Made by a program: the position numbers and the translations under genes
Notes under the pieces: model-generated
Told to the model about the DNA's origin: nothing
Databases searched by the model: none
The model's input: only the letters and a program-made list of their open reading frames with translations
NCBI GenBank assembly: GCA_020723805.1
Contig: DYID01000002.1
Location: 62,001-126,000, forward strand
Reading direction: 5' to 3'
Origin: Anaerolinea sp.
Lineage (GTDB): Bacteria; Chloroflexota; Anaerolineae; Anaerolineales; Villigracilaceae
Length of the DNA stretch: 64,000 bases
Shown: one piece after another, positions 25,727 through 32,887 of the stretch
Layout of the letters: each line of letters starts with the position of its first letter
How positions within the stretch are numbered: the stretch's first letter is position 1

Positions 25727-26905
25727 TTAATGCGCTTCGATCTTTCGCAGACCATCCCGCGCAATCTCGGAGAGTTCTTTGACAGGATGAATCAACGCCA
25801 GCGCGTAGAGCGCGAACCCGACGCCGTACAGGATGCCGCGCAAGCCAACGAGGAAGATGCTCACCCACACGAACACGCTGCCGAGCGTCAACAATGCGAG
25901 GCTGCCCCAACAGCCACCCAGTTGCGGATTCTCCTCTTTGAGGAAGAATCGCCGCGCAATGTACGGGATGAGGGCAACGCCAAATTGCAGCACCCAGCCA
26001 TAAATCAGGGCTTGAGGCGCAGTGGATTCGACGGGTCCGCCTTTGATGAATCCAAGGATGATCAACGGCGCGACCAGCACGGGGAGCAGAATCCACGCAT
26101 ACGACGCAACCAGGTGCCAGCCGCCCGCGCTGGACAGCCTGCCGCTGGCTTTGAGGGCGCGCGTCATCAAAACCATCAGCCAGATCGTCGCCGAGAGGTG
26201 CAGGATCAAACCCGCAACCGTCGGGGGAAGCGAGCCGCCCAGCCAGGGTCCGAGGACGAGACCGAACGCGCCGAGCGTCATTCCCCAATAGATGAATGAA
26301 ATTTCCCTTGCGCTTCCCAGCGGGCGGTGGGTGATCATGGGGATGAAATCCACCAGCAGACCCGCAAAGACCAGCGACATGAAGCCCCACGAGTTGGCGT
26401 GGATGTGCGCTTCGAGCGGAACCTTGATATAAAGCGCCTCGCTCCAGTTGAGGAACAAGCCTGTGCCGATGATGATGCCTACGAGCAAATAGAAAATGCC
26501 CGTGAGATAAAACTTGAGACTGGCGGGCGCATCGCTGCCGCGCACGTTCCAGAGTTGAATGAACAGAAGCGTCGCGGCGATAAAGATCAGCGTGCCGCCT
26601 GCGAAAATCATCGGGTGGTTCATGCCGCCGAAACCTGCCGCAAGCGCAACCAAACCCGCGTTCAGCGTCAGCCAGATGTCCCAGCGCATGGCGGGGTGTT
26701 CCTTTTTGGAAAGCGAGGCAATCAGCAAGGGCAGCAGCCCGAAGATGACCTGCGAGAGAATCCCCAGCGTAATGAAATGCACGCGCACCCAGCGCAGGGC
26801 GGGAAAGACACTCACGAGATTAACGCTGACCAGAGACGCGTCCGCCGCGGCAAGCAGGGCGACGAAGGCATAAAGCAACGTGGTGAGAAGATAGGGAATG
26901 GGCAT
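25727..26905 (-). CDS. NnrS-like / oxidase-subunit-I-like 12-helix membrane protein
   Basis: A 392-residue protein with about twelve membrane helices. Conserved-looking histidines sit in RVHFITLG (about 42), MNHPMIF (about 95), EAHIHANSWGF (about 165-169) and ITHRPLG (about 190). This layout recalls NnrS and heme-copper-oxidase-subunit-I relatives that bind heme and copper, but the full oxidase ligand set was not confirmed. It overlaps the cupin gene upstream by one base (TAATG) and sits with cytochromes and a Crp/Fnr regulator, which fits a role in nitric oxide or oxygen stress. The exact family is uncertain. Confidence 0.6.
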   Translation of the reverse strand: MPIPYLLTTLLYAFVALLAAADASLVSVNLVSVFPALRWVRVHFITLGILSQVIFGLLPLLIASLSKKEHPAMRWDIWLTLNAGLVALAAGFGGMNHPMIFAGGTLIFIAATLLFIQLWNVRGSDAPASLKFYLTGIFYLLVGIIIGTGLFLNWSEALYIKVPLEAHIHANSWGFMSLVFAGLLVDFIPMITHRPLGSAREISFIYWGMTLGAFGLVLGPWLGGSLPPTVAGLILHLSATIWLMVLMTRALKASGRLSSAGGWHLVASYAWILLPVLVAPLIILGFIKGGPVESTAPQALIYGWVLQFGVALIPYIARRFFLKEENPQLGGCWGSLALLTLGSVFVWVSIFLVGLRGILYGVGFALYALALIHPVKELSEIARDGLRKIEAH

Positions 26906-27228
26906 TATTTTTCTCCTTTGGAGCCTAAAAAGATGAGGCGCGTCTTGGCGTTCATGCCGCGCCGCGTGCCGCTGGGCGCAATCACCGTCACCCCCGGTTT
27001 GATGGCGTAGGTTTCATCGTCAACGGTCATCAGTCCCTCGCCTTCGAGAAAATGATACATCGCCGCTTCCCCCTCATGAACGGGAATCTGCCCTCCCGCC
27101 TCCAGCCCCACCACCAGCGCTTTGAACTGCGGCGTATCCAGCAGGAACTGCGGTTTGGGACCATCGGCGGCAAAAACCGCTTTGGACTTTGTTTCTGCAA
27201 AATAGACTTCAGGAATTGTGTCAGACAT
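26905..27228 (-). CDS. Small cupin-domain protein
   Basis: A 107-residue single cupin. The core GGQIPVHEGEAAMYHFLEGEGLMTVDDETYAIKPG pattern (about 48-82) matches cupin motif 1, with His and Glu as likely metal ligands, and the IAPSGTRRGMNAK part stands for motif 2, which lacks the usual His. AAAAAGGAG lies before the ATG. It is coupled to the membrane protein that follows. It may sense or store a metal or small ligand. Confidence 0.82.
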   Translation of the reverse strand: MSDTIPEVYFAETKSKAVFAADGPKPQFLLDTPQFKALVVGLEAGGQIPVHEGEAAMYHFLEGEGLMTVDDETYAIKPGVTVIAPSGTRRGMNAKTRLIFLGSKGEK

Positions 27229-27426
27229 GGCGACTCCTTTTTGAGATGCCTGACTCTACTCGTTTCTCCCGCTTCGCCCCCCGACTTTTGTCGGTTTTTT
27301 CAACTGTGTTTCGGCTCATGTGTGCGGGACGTTAGCCTGTCCTGGCGGACAGTCCAGGGAGAACGCCCATTACGCGCTCCCCCCCGCTTCGCCCCTCGAC
27401 TTTTGTCGGGTTTCTGCCCCCAATCT
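27229..27426. repeat. Intergenic repeats with duplicated CGACTTTTGTCG hairpins
   Basis: No gene is seen. Two near-identical blocks (about 27268-27300 and 27381-27412) share CCCGCTTCGCCCC followed by CGACTTTTGTCGG and T or TTTTTT. Between them lies a copy of the CCTGTCCTGGCGGACAG repeat also found inside the element at 42050. Confidence 0.6.
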
Positions 27427-28110
27427 TTATTCGCCCCGATTCATCGCCCGCGCCTCCAGCCCGTTGCGATCCAAAATGCGGATTTGTTGTTTGTCCATCT
27501 CAATTAACCCCGCCTTTGTCCATTCGCGGATGACGCGGCTCAACACATCGGGGACAGTGCCGAGGCGCGCGGCGAGTTCGGTCTGATTCGTCCAGCGGCG
27601 GCGTTCGATGACGTTCCCTTCGGTTTGTTCCAGCAACAGTTGGGCAAATCGCGCCTCAACCGTTTTCAGCGACAGGTCGGCGGCAAGCGTGACCAGTTCG
27701 ATAATTTTGTCCGCCATGTTGGCGATAATTTGCAAGGCGGTCTGCGGGTGAGACTGGATAACTTCTTCCAAGGCGCGGCGCGGAATGAGCCAGATGCCCG
27801 ATTCTTCCAGAGCAATGGCGGTCGCCGGGCTGGGTCGCTTTGCCAGCACGCCAATCTCGTTAAAGATTTCGCCCGCGTCAATGAAACGCAACACCTGTGC
27901 GCGCCCATCGGGGGAAGACTTCAATACTTTCAACGATCCATAGTGCAGGTAAAACAAATGCGCTTCGACATTTCCCTCCCAAAAGACCACCGCGTTGGGC
28001 GGGAACACTTTCCACACGGCGCTTTCCGCCAGCCGTTGCAGGGAGGCGGAATCCAGCCCGCGCAGGAACTCGAAGGATTGCAAGCGTTTGAGGAGAATAT
28101 CTATGTGCAA
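27427..28110 (-). CDS. Crp/Fnr-family transcriptional regulator
   Basis: A 227-residue regulator with an N-terminal cyclic-nucleotide-binding fold (about 10-125) and a C-terminal winged helix, recognised by RRWTNQTELAARLGTVPDVLSRVIREWTKAGLI (about 170-203). No N-terminal cysteine set for a 4Fe-4S cluster is present, so it is not a classical FNR. It is nearer the Dnr/NnrR-like or general CRP types. The only in-frame start is TTG at 28110, so the N-terminus is uncertain. It lies beside the cupin, NnrS-like and cytochrome genes and probably controls them. Confidence 0.88.
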   Translation of the reverse strand: MHIDILLKRLQSFEFLRGLDSASLQRLAESAVWKVFPPNAVVFWEGNVEAHLFYLHYGSLKVLKSSPDGRAQVLRFIDAGEIFNEIGVLAKRPSPATAIALEESGIWLIPRRALEEVIQSHPQTALQIIANMADKIIELVTLAADLSLKTVEARFAQLLLEQTEGNVIERRRWTNQTELAARLGTVPDVLSRVIREWTKAGLIEMDKQQIRILDRNGLEARAMNRGE

Positions 28111-28258
28111 ATTGCACCCATCATCTATGTAGTCGGCAGAAAATGATTAGACATAGGGCACGTTCTCTAGCGTGTCCGTCGGCGGCATTACGAACGACCG
28201 CTTAACATTACAGCGCAAGGTTGGGCGGACGTGAGAGAACATCTGTCTACACCACAGC

Positions 28259-28285
28259 ATAAAAGACGCACTCTAGCGTCTCTTC
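28259..28285 (-). terminator. Terminator after the minus-strand XRE-cupin gene
   Basis: On the minus strand the stem AGACGC-TAGAGT-GCGTCT is followed by TTTATG. It starts a few bases after the stop codon. A longer imperfect hairpin (GTTCTCT...AGAGAAC, about 28160-28240) lies beyond it. Confidence 0.65.
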
Positions 28286-28288
28286 GCC

Positions 28289-28906
28289 CTACCTTCCAAT
28301 GTGTGTCACGGACGGATGGCTGGAAAAATGCCGCTGAATTGGCTCGCGCGAAGCGTTGGGAGTTTGAAGGACAAGGATGAGCTTTGCCTGGCTGTCAAAG
28401 GGATTGCGCCACAGATGAGGGAGAGCCGCCTCGAATATCAGGATGTCACCTGCTTCTATGAGATAAATCTTGCCGTCAATCACATACTCGATTTTCCCCT
28501 GCAAGCAGTAAACAAATTCATGCCCCGTGTGGACCACCTGCCGTTCGCCGCCGCTGCCAGCCTTCGGTTCCAGCGTGATCAAGAAAGGCTCCAGTTCCTG
28601 ATCGGGCAAAATCTTGCCCATGCCCTCGATGGTCATGCCTTCGCTTTCAATTTTAGGGCGTTCTCCCGATTTGATGTGCAAAATGGAGGTTGGTGCTTCC
28701 TCTTCAAAAAAATAACTCATCCGAATATTGAGCGCGTTCGCCAGGTTTTGCAAAGTTGCCACGCTGGGGGAAGTCTCGTCGCGCTCGATCAGGCTGATGG
28801 CGTTGGGTGAAAGTCCCGCAAGCCGTGCCAGATCTCGTTGTGAAATATTTCGTTCACTGCGCAATTGGCGCAGTTTTTCACCAAGGGAAAATGATCCTTT
28901 TGCCAT
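28289..28906 (-). CDS. XRE-family regulator with C-terminal cupin, copy A
   Basis: A 205-residue two-domain regulator. The helix-turn-helix covers about 9-64 (LRQLRSERNISQRDLARLAG, SLIERDETSPSVATLQ) and the cupin about 115-190 with HTGHEFVYCLQGKIEYVIDGK and GDILIFEAALPHLWRNP. Such proteins bind small ligands, often polyamines or sulfur compounds, through the cupin. It is divergent from a close relative at 29286, with palindromic sites between them. Confidence 0.92.
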   Translation of the reverse strand: MAKGSFSLGEKLRQLRSERNISQRDLARLAGLSPNAISLIERDETSPSVATLQNLANALNIRMSYFFEEEAPTSILHIKSGERPKIESEGMTIEGMGKILPDQELEPFLITLEPKAGSGGERQVVHTGHEFVYCLQGKIEYVIDGKIYLIEAGDILIFEAALPHLWRNPFDSQAKLILVLQTPNASREPIQRHFSSHPSVTHIGR

Positions 28907-29106
28907 TTAAGAGTGCCCTTCTATTGGGTTTACTTTGAGAATTGAATTAGCAATGCTTTTCAATCATACCAGAAGGCAATGAAACACACAATTTTTTGTG
29001 AGGCGTAAGCAAAACCGGCTTTCAAATGGGGGAGTTTATCCATCTAGTTACCGTTTTTTTGCGCTCCTCCCAATTTTCACCAAAAACACAAATTATTTCT
29101 ACTTAT

Positions 29107-29131
29107 GTAACTAATAATGTTAATTAGTTGC
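29107..29131. promoter_or_regulatory. Palindromic operator candidate between divergent XRE-cupin genes
   Basis: The 379-base gap 28907-29285 holds no gene. It contains the inverted repeat AACTAAT-(7)-ATTAGTT, extended by GT and GC. Further GTTAC/GTAAC-bearing matches lie at about 29046-29052 (TAGTTAC) and 29146-29154 (TTGTTACTAA). Multiple related sites in an AT-rich control region fit binding by one or both neighbouring regulators. Confidence 0.5.
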
Positions 29132-29285
29132 TTATATGTGACATTTGTTACTAAAATTTTTGACACACTTAAGCAATAATGGATATGACGGATGACGGAA
29201 AAACCTTATTCGATGAGCAGCAGTTCACAGAGCAAGGCGTGTTCCTGGAAGAGGTCATCTGCCAAAATTCTGGACAAAGGTCAAT

Positions 29286-29942
29286 ATGTTGCAAAATCCG
29301 TTTGTCCCTGCGGCAAATATGATAACAAAAAGGTGCTCCTCGACAAAGGATGGTGTTCTGATTACCGAACAAGTGGGGCGTCAATTGCGGGTCATGCGAA
29401 AGGCGCGGCGGTTATCCATGCGCGCCTTGGCGGAGCTCAGCGGCTTGAGCGTAAATACCCTCAGCCTGATCGAAAACGGCAAGACCTCCCCCAGCGTCAG
29501 CACACTGCATCAACTGGCAGAAAGCATGGAAGTTCCCATCACCGCCTTTTTCGAATGTGAGCATCCGAAACGAAGGATCATTCATCAAAAGGCGGGGGAA
29601 AGACAACAACTCGTTTTCTCCCAGGGACAGGTGGAGAAATTTGGTGCGGGCATGCCGCACCTCGGCTCCGAGCCATTCATTGCAAGACTGGAGCCAGGTT
29701 CCTCGAGCGGTGAAACGCCGATTGTGTTCCCTGGGCGCGAATTTATCTACTGCCTCGAGGGGCACATCACGTACATGATTGAAGGCGAGGTATATCCGCT
29801 TGCGCCCGGCGACAGTCTGATCATGGATTCTTATACCCCTCATACCTGGCGTAATACTGCCCCCACAACTTCCTGCGCCTTGTTGGTTCTTTGTCCCGAA
29901 GACTCGCTGGTTGAGGCTCCGGAGCGTTATTTCATGCCATGA
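29286..29942 (+). CDS. XRE-family regulator with C-terminal cupin, copy B
   Basis: A 218-residue regulator with HTH at about 33-85 (LRVMRKARRLSMRALAELSG, SLIENGKTSPSVSTLHQ) and cupin at about 140-205 (FPGREFIYCLEGHITYMIEGEVYPLAPGDSLIMD). It is related to the divergent copy A. AAAGGT with good spacing supports ATG 29286. MITKRC at 29319 is a possible alternative. The next gene, a multiheme cytochrome, follows closely, so this protein probably governs the sulfur and cytochrome island downstream. Confidence 0.88.
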   Translation: MLQNPFVPAANMITKRCSSTKDGVLITEQVGRQLRVMRKARRLSMRALAELSGLSVNTLSLIENGKTSPSVSTLHQLAESMEVPITAFFECEHPKRRIIHQKAGERQQLVFSQGQVEKFGAGMPHLGSEPFIARLEPGSSSGETPIVFPGREFIYCLEGHITYMIEGEVYPLAPGDSLIMDSYTPHTWRNTAPTTSCALLVLCPEDSLVEAPERYFMP

Positions 29943-29965
29943 ATACAATTTCTCGGAGGTGGAAG

Positions 29966-30502
29966 ATGTTTGCCAAAAATGCCCGTTGGATGTTCACTCT
30001 GCTTACGCTGCTGTTGATCGCTGTTTTTGTGATGGGGGATTTGACCGCTCCTGTTTCTGCTGCGCGGCGTGCAAACGATGCGCCGAATTTCTGTCTGTCC
30101 TGCCACGAAAACCGCTATTACCTCCATGACCAAGGGTGTTGGTATTGCATTACGGCGCACAGAGACCGTTGTGCTGGATGCCATGAAGGAAATCCCGCCG
30201 CAACCAGGGCGGAGGATGCGCACTTGGGAATGATCTCGCATCCCCAGGAAAATAATGGCGAAAAATGCCTGGAATGCCACATGGCGGAGGATGCGCAAAT
30301 GAGGCTGGTGAAGTTTGAATCCATGGCAGGCTTTGATACGGTGATTCAACCAGCCGCATATACGCCCGTAGAGCCTGTTGCAACTGGTTTCCCGGCAGTT
30401 GCCGAGCCCAGCTCATTCAAAAAACTGCCCTGGATGATTGGCGGCATCGTTCTCTTTGGATTTTGGCTGGCGCTGGCGCTCCTGTCGCCGCATAAGCCCT
30501 AG
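29966..30502 (+). CDS. Membrane-anchored multiheme cytochrome c (three CXXCH plus one variant site)
   Basis: A 178-residue protein starting MFAKNARWMF, with GGAGG well placed before ATG 29966. An N-terminal export helix (8-26), hemes at CLSCH (43-47), CAGCH (69-73) and CLECH (101-105) and a C-terminal membrane helix (about 149-172) are seen. An extra CWYC followed by ITAH (58-65) gives a CX2CX3H pattern of unknown use. It probably carries electrons outside the membrane for the sulfur island. An ArsR gene follows 13 bases later. Confidence 0.87.
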   Translation: MFAKNARWMFTLLTLLLIAVFVMGDLTAPVSAARRANDAPNFCLSCHENRYYLHDQGCWYCITAHRDRCAGCHEGNPAATRAEDAHLGMISHPQENNGEKCLECHMAEDAQMRLVKFESMAGFDTVIQPAAYTPVEPVATGFPAVAEPSSFKKLPWMIGGIVLFGFWLALALLSPHKP

Positions 30503-30515
30503 AAAAAACAAGCCT

Positions 30516-30857
30516 ATGCAACCACTAGTGCATGAAGTTTTCGAACTTGAGGCGAAGTTATGTTACGCCTTTGTTGACCCTACGCGCATCCTGATTCTTT
30601 ACGCCCTTCATGAGCGACCACGTAATGTGACTGAACTCACCGCCGACCTGGGTATCTCCCAGCCGACGACCTCGCGACATCTCAAAATCCTGCGCGATCA
30701 TGGGCTCGTCCGAACGACACGACGCGGCGCAATCATCACCTATGAACTTGCCGACGATCGTTTGATCGAAGCACTGAATCTTTTAGGCGCCGTATTACGC
30801 GATCAACTTGCCTATAAGGTAAGCATGATTTCTGAAATGCAAAGCATATCAATTTAG
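30516..30857 (+). CDS. ArsR-family transcriptional regulator
   Basis: A 113-residue winged-helix repressor. The start MQPLVHEVFE is chosen from family length; the longer reading overlaps the cytochrome gene. DNA-binding segment: RNVTELTADLGISQPTTSRHLKILRDHGLVRTTRRG (about 35-70). Only one cysteine (Cys15 or so in KLCYAF) is present, so the two-cysteine persulfide switch of BigR/SqrR is not complete, and no arsenic-type CXC motif is seen. Its place between two cytochrome genes of the sulfur island suggests local control. Confidence 0.9.
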   Translation: MQPLVHEVFELEAKLCYAFVDPTRILILYALHERPRNVTELTADLGISQPTTSRHLKILRDHGLVRTTRRGAIITYELADDRLIEALNLLGAVLRDQLAYKVSMISEMQSISI

Positions 30858-30866
30858 GAGAAGGCA

Positions 30867-31688
30867 ATGTTTCAAAGGAAAACTGCGTTTTATTTTCTTT
30901 TGGCAGGAATGACCCTTTTGTTCATTACGGGGATCCTGCTGTTCACTGCCACGCCCGCCAGCGCCCAGTGCGGCTCGCAGGCGTCGTCCTGCAAGAACTG
31001 TCACGAAGTGCAGGGACAGATGCCTGTCAATGCCGATGGCACGGGCTGGCATCAGTCGCACGCATTTGGCGACTTCTGCTACATCTGCCACGCGGGCAAC
31101 CAGCAGGCGAAGGATAAAGCCGCCGCGCACGAGGGAATGGTGAATCCGCTATCCGATGTGCAGGCATCCTGCCAGCAGTGCCATGTAGCCGACTTGCAGG
31201 AACGCGCGCAGGTGTACGCGTCCGCTTTGGGCGTGGAAATCGGCTCGGGGTCCAGCAGCCCAGCCGGGGGGGCGCCGGATGCGGCGGTTCCCGTCAGCGC
31301 AGATCCCGCGCCCGCTGCGGTATCCAATCCGTGCAATGAAATCGTGGTGGACGATCCGAATGTCATTGATTACAAACAAAATTATGACGCCATCGTGCTG
31401 GGGAAGAAGCCCGTCAATTGGGGCAACATGATTTTGATGGGCATGATTGGCGTGATGCTGATCGGCGGCGGCGGATTTGTTGTGACGCGCGAGAAGTTGA
31501 TCAACGTGAAGTTCGGCGACACGAAGGCGGTGGGTGCCGAGTATCCCGCCGACGTGGTGGACATGCTGCCCAAACTTGCGCATCTCAAGCCGGGGGCGCG
31601 CCGCTCATTGAAATCCGTTTTGGAAAGCAACAAGGCTGAGAAGGTTCTTGGCTTGATTGATGAAGTGGTCAAGAAAGACGAGGCATGA
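30867..31688 (+). CDS. Membrane-anchored triheme cytochrome c
   Basis: A 273-residue protein with a signal sequence ending ASAQ (about 34). Three heme sites follow: CKNCH (42-46), CYICH (71-75) and CQQCH (102-106), with histidines in HQSH and AAAHEGM as likely axial ligands. An Ala/Pro linker, a membrane helix (about 188-208) and an 60-residue cytoplasmic tail follow, so heme domain and tail lie on opposite sides. AGGAG precedes the ATG. The YeeE-like gene starts two bases after its stop. It may relay electrons from or to transported sulfur species. Confidence 0.88.
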   Translation: MFQRKTAFYFLLAGMTLLFITGILLFTATPASAQCGSQASSCKNCHEVQGQMPVNADGTGWHQSHAFGDFCYICHAGNQQAKDKAAAHEGMVNPLSDVQASCQQCHVADLQERAQVYASALGVEIGSGSSSPAGGAPDAAVPVSADPAPAAVSNPCNEIVVDDPNVIDYKQNYDAIVLGKKPVNWGNMILMGMIGVMLIGGGGFVVTREKLINVKFGDTKAVGAEYPADVVDMLPKLAHLKPGARRSLKSVLESNKAEKVLGLIDEVVKKDEA

Positions 31689-31689
31689 C

Positions 31690-32235
31690 ATGAAATTCAT
31701 TTGGAATTACATCCGCAAGGAAGAATGGTCGCCGTACGTGGCGGGTGTGCTGCTTGGACTGGTGGGCATTGCCGCCGTGTGGGCAAGCGACAGCCTGCTC
31801 GGTGCGTCGGGCGCGTTCGAGAATTTGGCGGGCATGATCGGTAAAGCCATTGCCCCTGCCGCGTTCGACAACATGTATTTCAACTTCATCATGCCGCCCG
31901 GCATCACCTACGGCGTGATGCTGATCGTCGGCATTTTCTTCGGCGGGATGATCGGCGCGGCGACCAGCGGAACCCTCAAATGGGGCAAGAAGGACGCGGC
32001 GAATTCGGACGAGCAGTGGAAACGCATTTTTGGTCCGAGCGTCTGGAAGCGCTGGCTGTTGGCGTTCGTGGGCGCAATCATTCTCGAATATGCGGCTGGC
32101 ATTGCCGGCGGCTGCACCAGCGGACTCGCCATCTCTGGCGGGATGCTGCTGGCGCCTGCGGCGTTCCTGTTCATTGCAGGCATGTTCATCGGCGGAATTC
32201 CCACCGCGTGGCTGATTTACCGTGACCGCTTCTAG
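31690..32235 (+). CDS. YeeE/YedE-family sulfur transporter, N-terminal-type half
   Basis: A 181-residue membrane protein with about four to five helices. The conserved cysteine motif GGCTSGLAISGG (about 137-148) marks the YeeE/YedE (DUF395, TsuA) family, which takes up thiosulfate by passing it between cysteines. MKFIWNYIRK is chosen because GAGG precedes it and an upstream start would overlap the cytochrome gene. Classical YeeE is one protein of about 350 residues. Here this and the next gene make up the two halves. Confidence 0.9.
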   Translation: MKFIWNYIRKEEWSPYVAGVLLGLVGIAAVWASDSLLGASGAFENLAGMIGKAIAPAAFDNMYFNFIMPPGITYGVMLIVGIFFGGMIGAATSGTLKWGKKDAANSDEQWKRIFGPSVWKRWLLAFVGAIILEYAAGIAGGCTSGLAISGGMLLAPAAFLFIAGMFIGGIPTAWLIYRDRF

Positions 32236-32244
32236 GAGATTGAA

Positions 32245-32799
32245 ATGAGCAACTTGATCATTGCCCTGATTATCGGCGTGTTCTTCGGCATTTCGTTGAA
32301 CAAGGCTGGCTTGACCAAATATCACAAGATCGTCAACATCTATCGCTTTACGGATATGACCGTGTTGAAGTTTATGATGACCGCTCTGGTGGTCGCCATG
32401 GCTGGGCTCTATACCCTGCGCGGTCTCGGACTCGTCACCTTCCCGAACATTCCCGCCACGTACGTCGTTGGAAATCTCATTGGCGGAATCGTCTTCGGGG
32501 TTGGCATGGCGCTCAGCGGTTACTGCCCCGGCACGGCGGCGGCGGGCGCGGGGGAAGGCAAGTTGGATTACCTGATCCCCGGCTTGCTTGGGTTCCTCGT
32601 TGGCGCGGTGATTTATGGCTTGACCTACCAGCAAGTGTTCCCTGCCATTTCCGCTCTTGCCAACTATGGCAACACCACCATGCCCGACTTGTGGAATATC
32701 AGCCCCTTCCTCACCATTCTCGCCTTCGCGTTGATGTCTCTCTTATTGTTTTACTTCATCGAGCGTGTGGGCTTGCAGAGGAAAAGCAGTAATCAGTAA
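32245..32799 (+). CDS. YeeE/YedE-family sulfur transporter, C-terminal-type half
   Basis: A 184-residue membrane protein with about five helices. The motif SGYCPGTAAAGAGEGK (about 91-106) is the second conserved cysteine site of the family. It starts nine bases after the first half, so the two are surely made together and probably form a heterodimer equal to one YeeE/TsuA unit. The role would be import of thiosulfate or another sulfane-sulfur ion. Confidence 0.9.
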   Translation: MSNLIIALIIGVFFGISLNKAGLTKYHKIVNIYRFTDMTVLKFMMTALVVAMAGLYTLRGLGLVTFPNIPATYVVGNLIGGIVFGVGMALSGYCPGTAAAGAGEGKLDYLIPGLLGFLVGAVIYGLTYQQVFPAISALANYGNTTMPDLWNISPFLTILAFALMSLLLFYFIERVGLQRKSSNQ

Positions 32800-32872
32800 T
32801 CAGTAATCAGTAAACAGTCATCAGTCATCAGTGAATGAAAAACTGATCACTGATGACTGAACACTGATGACT
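32790..32872. repeat. AGTAATC / ACTGATGA tandem and inverted repeats
   Basis: The stop region of the YeeE half runs into copies of CAGTAAT, then CAGTCAT, then inverted TGATCACTGATGACTG units, making a hairpin-prone gap before the molybdoenzyme gene. Confidence 0.8.
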
Positions 32873-32887
32873 GGTTTCGGAGAAACT

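Noticed and set aside
29192-29560. Small plus-strand frame of 122 codons at the start of the second XRE-cupin gene
   Set aside because: It overlaps the regulator in another frame, and only the regulator's frame holds the helix-turn-helix and cupin patterns.
30516-30857. ArsR protein as a BigR/SqrR persulfide sensor
   Set aside because: Only one cysteine is found, while that switch needs two.
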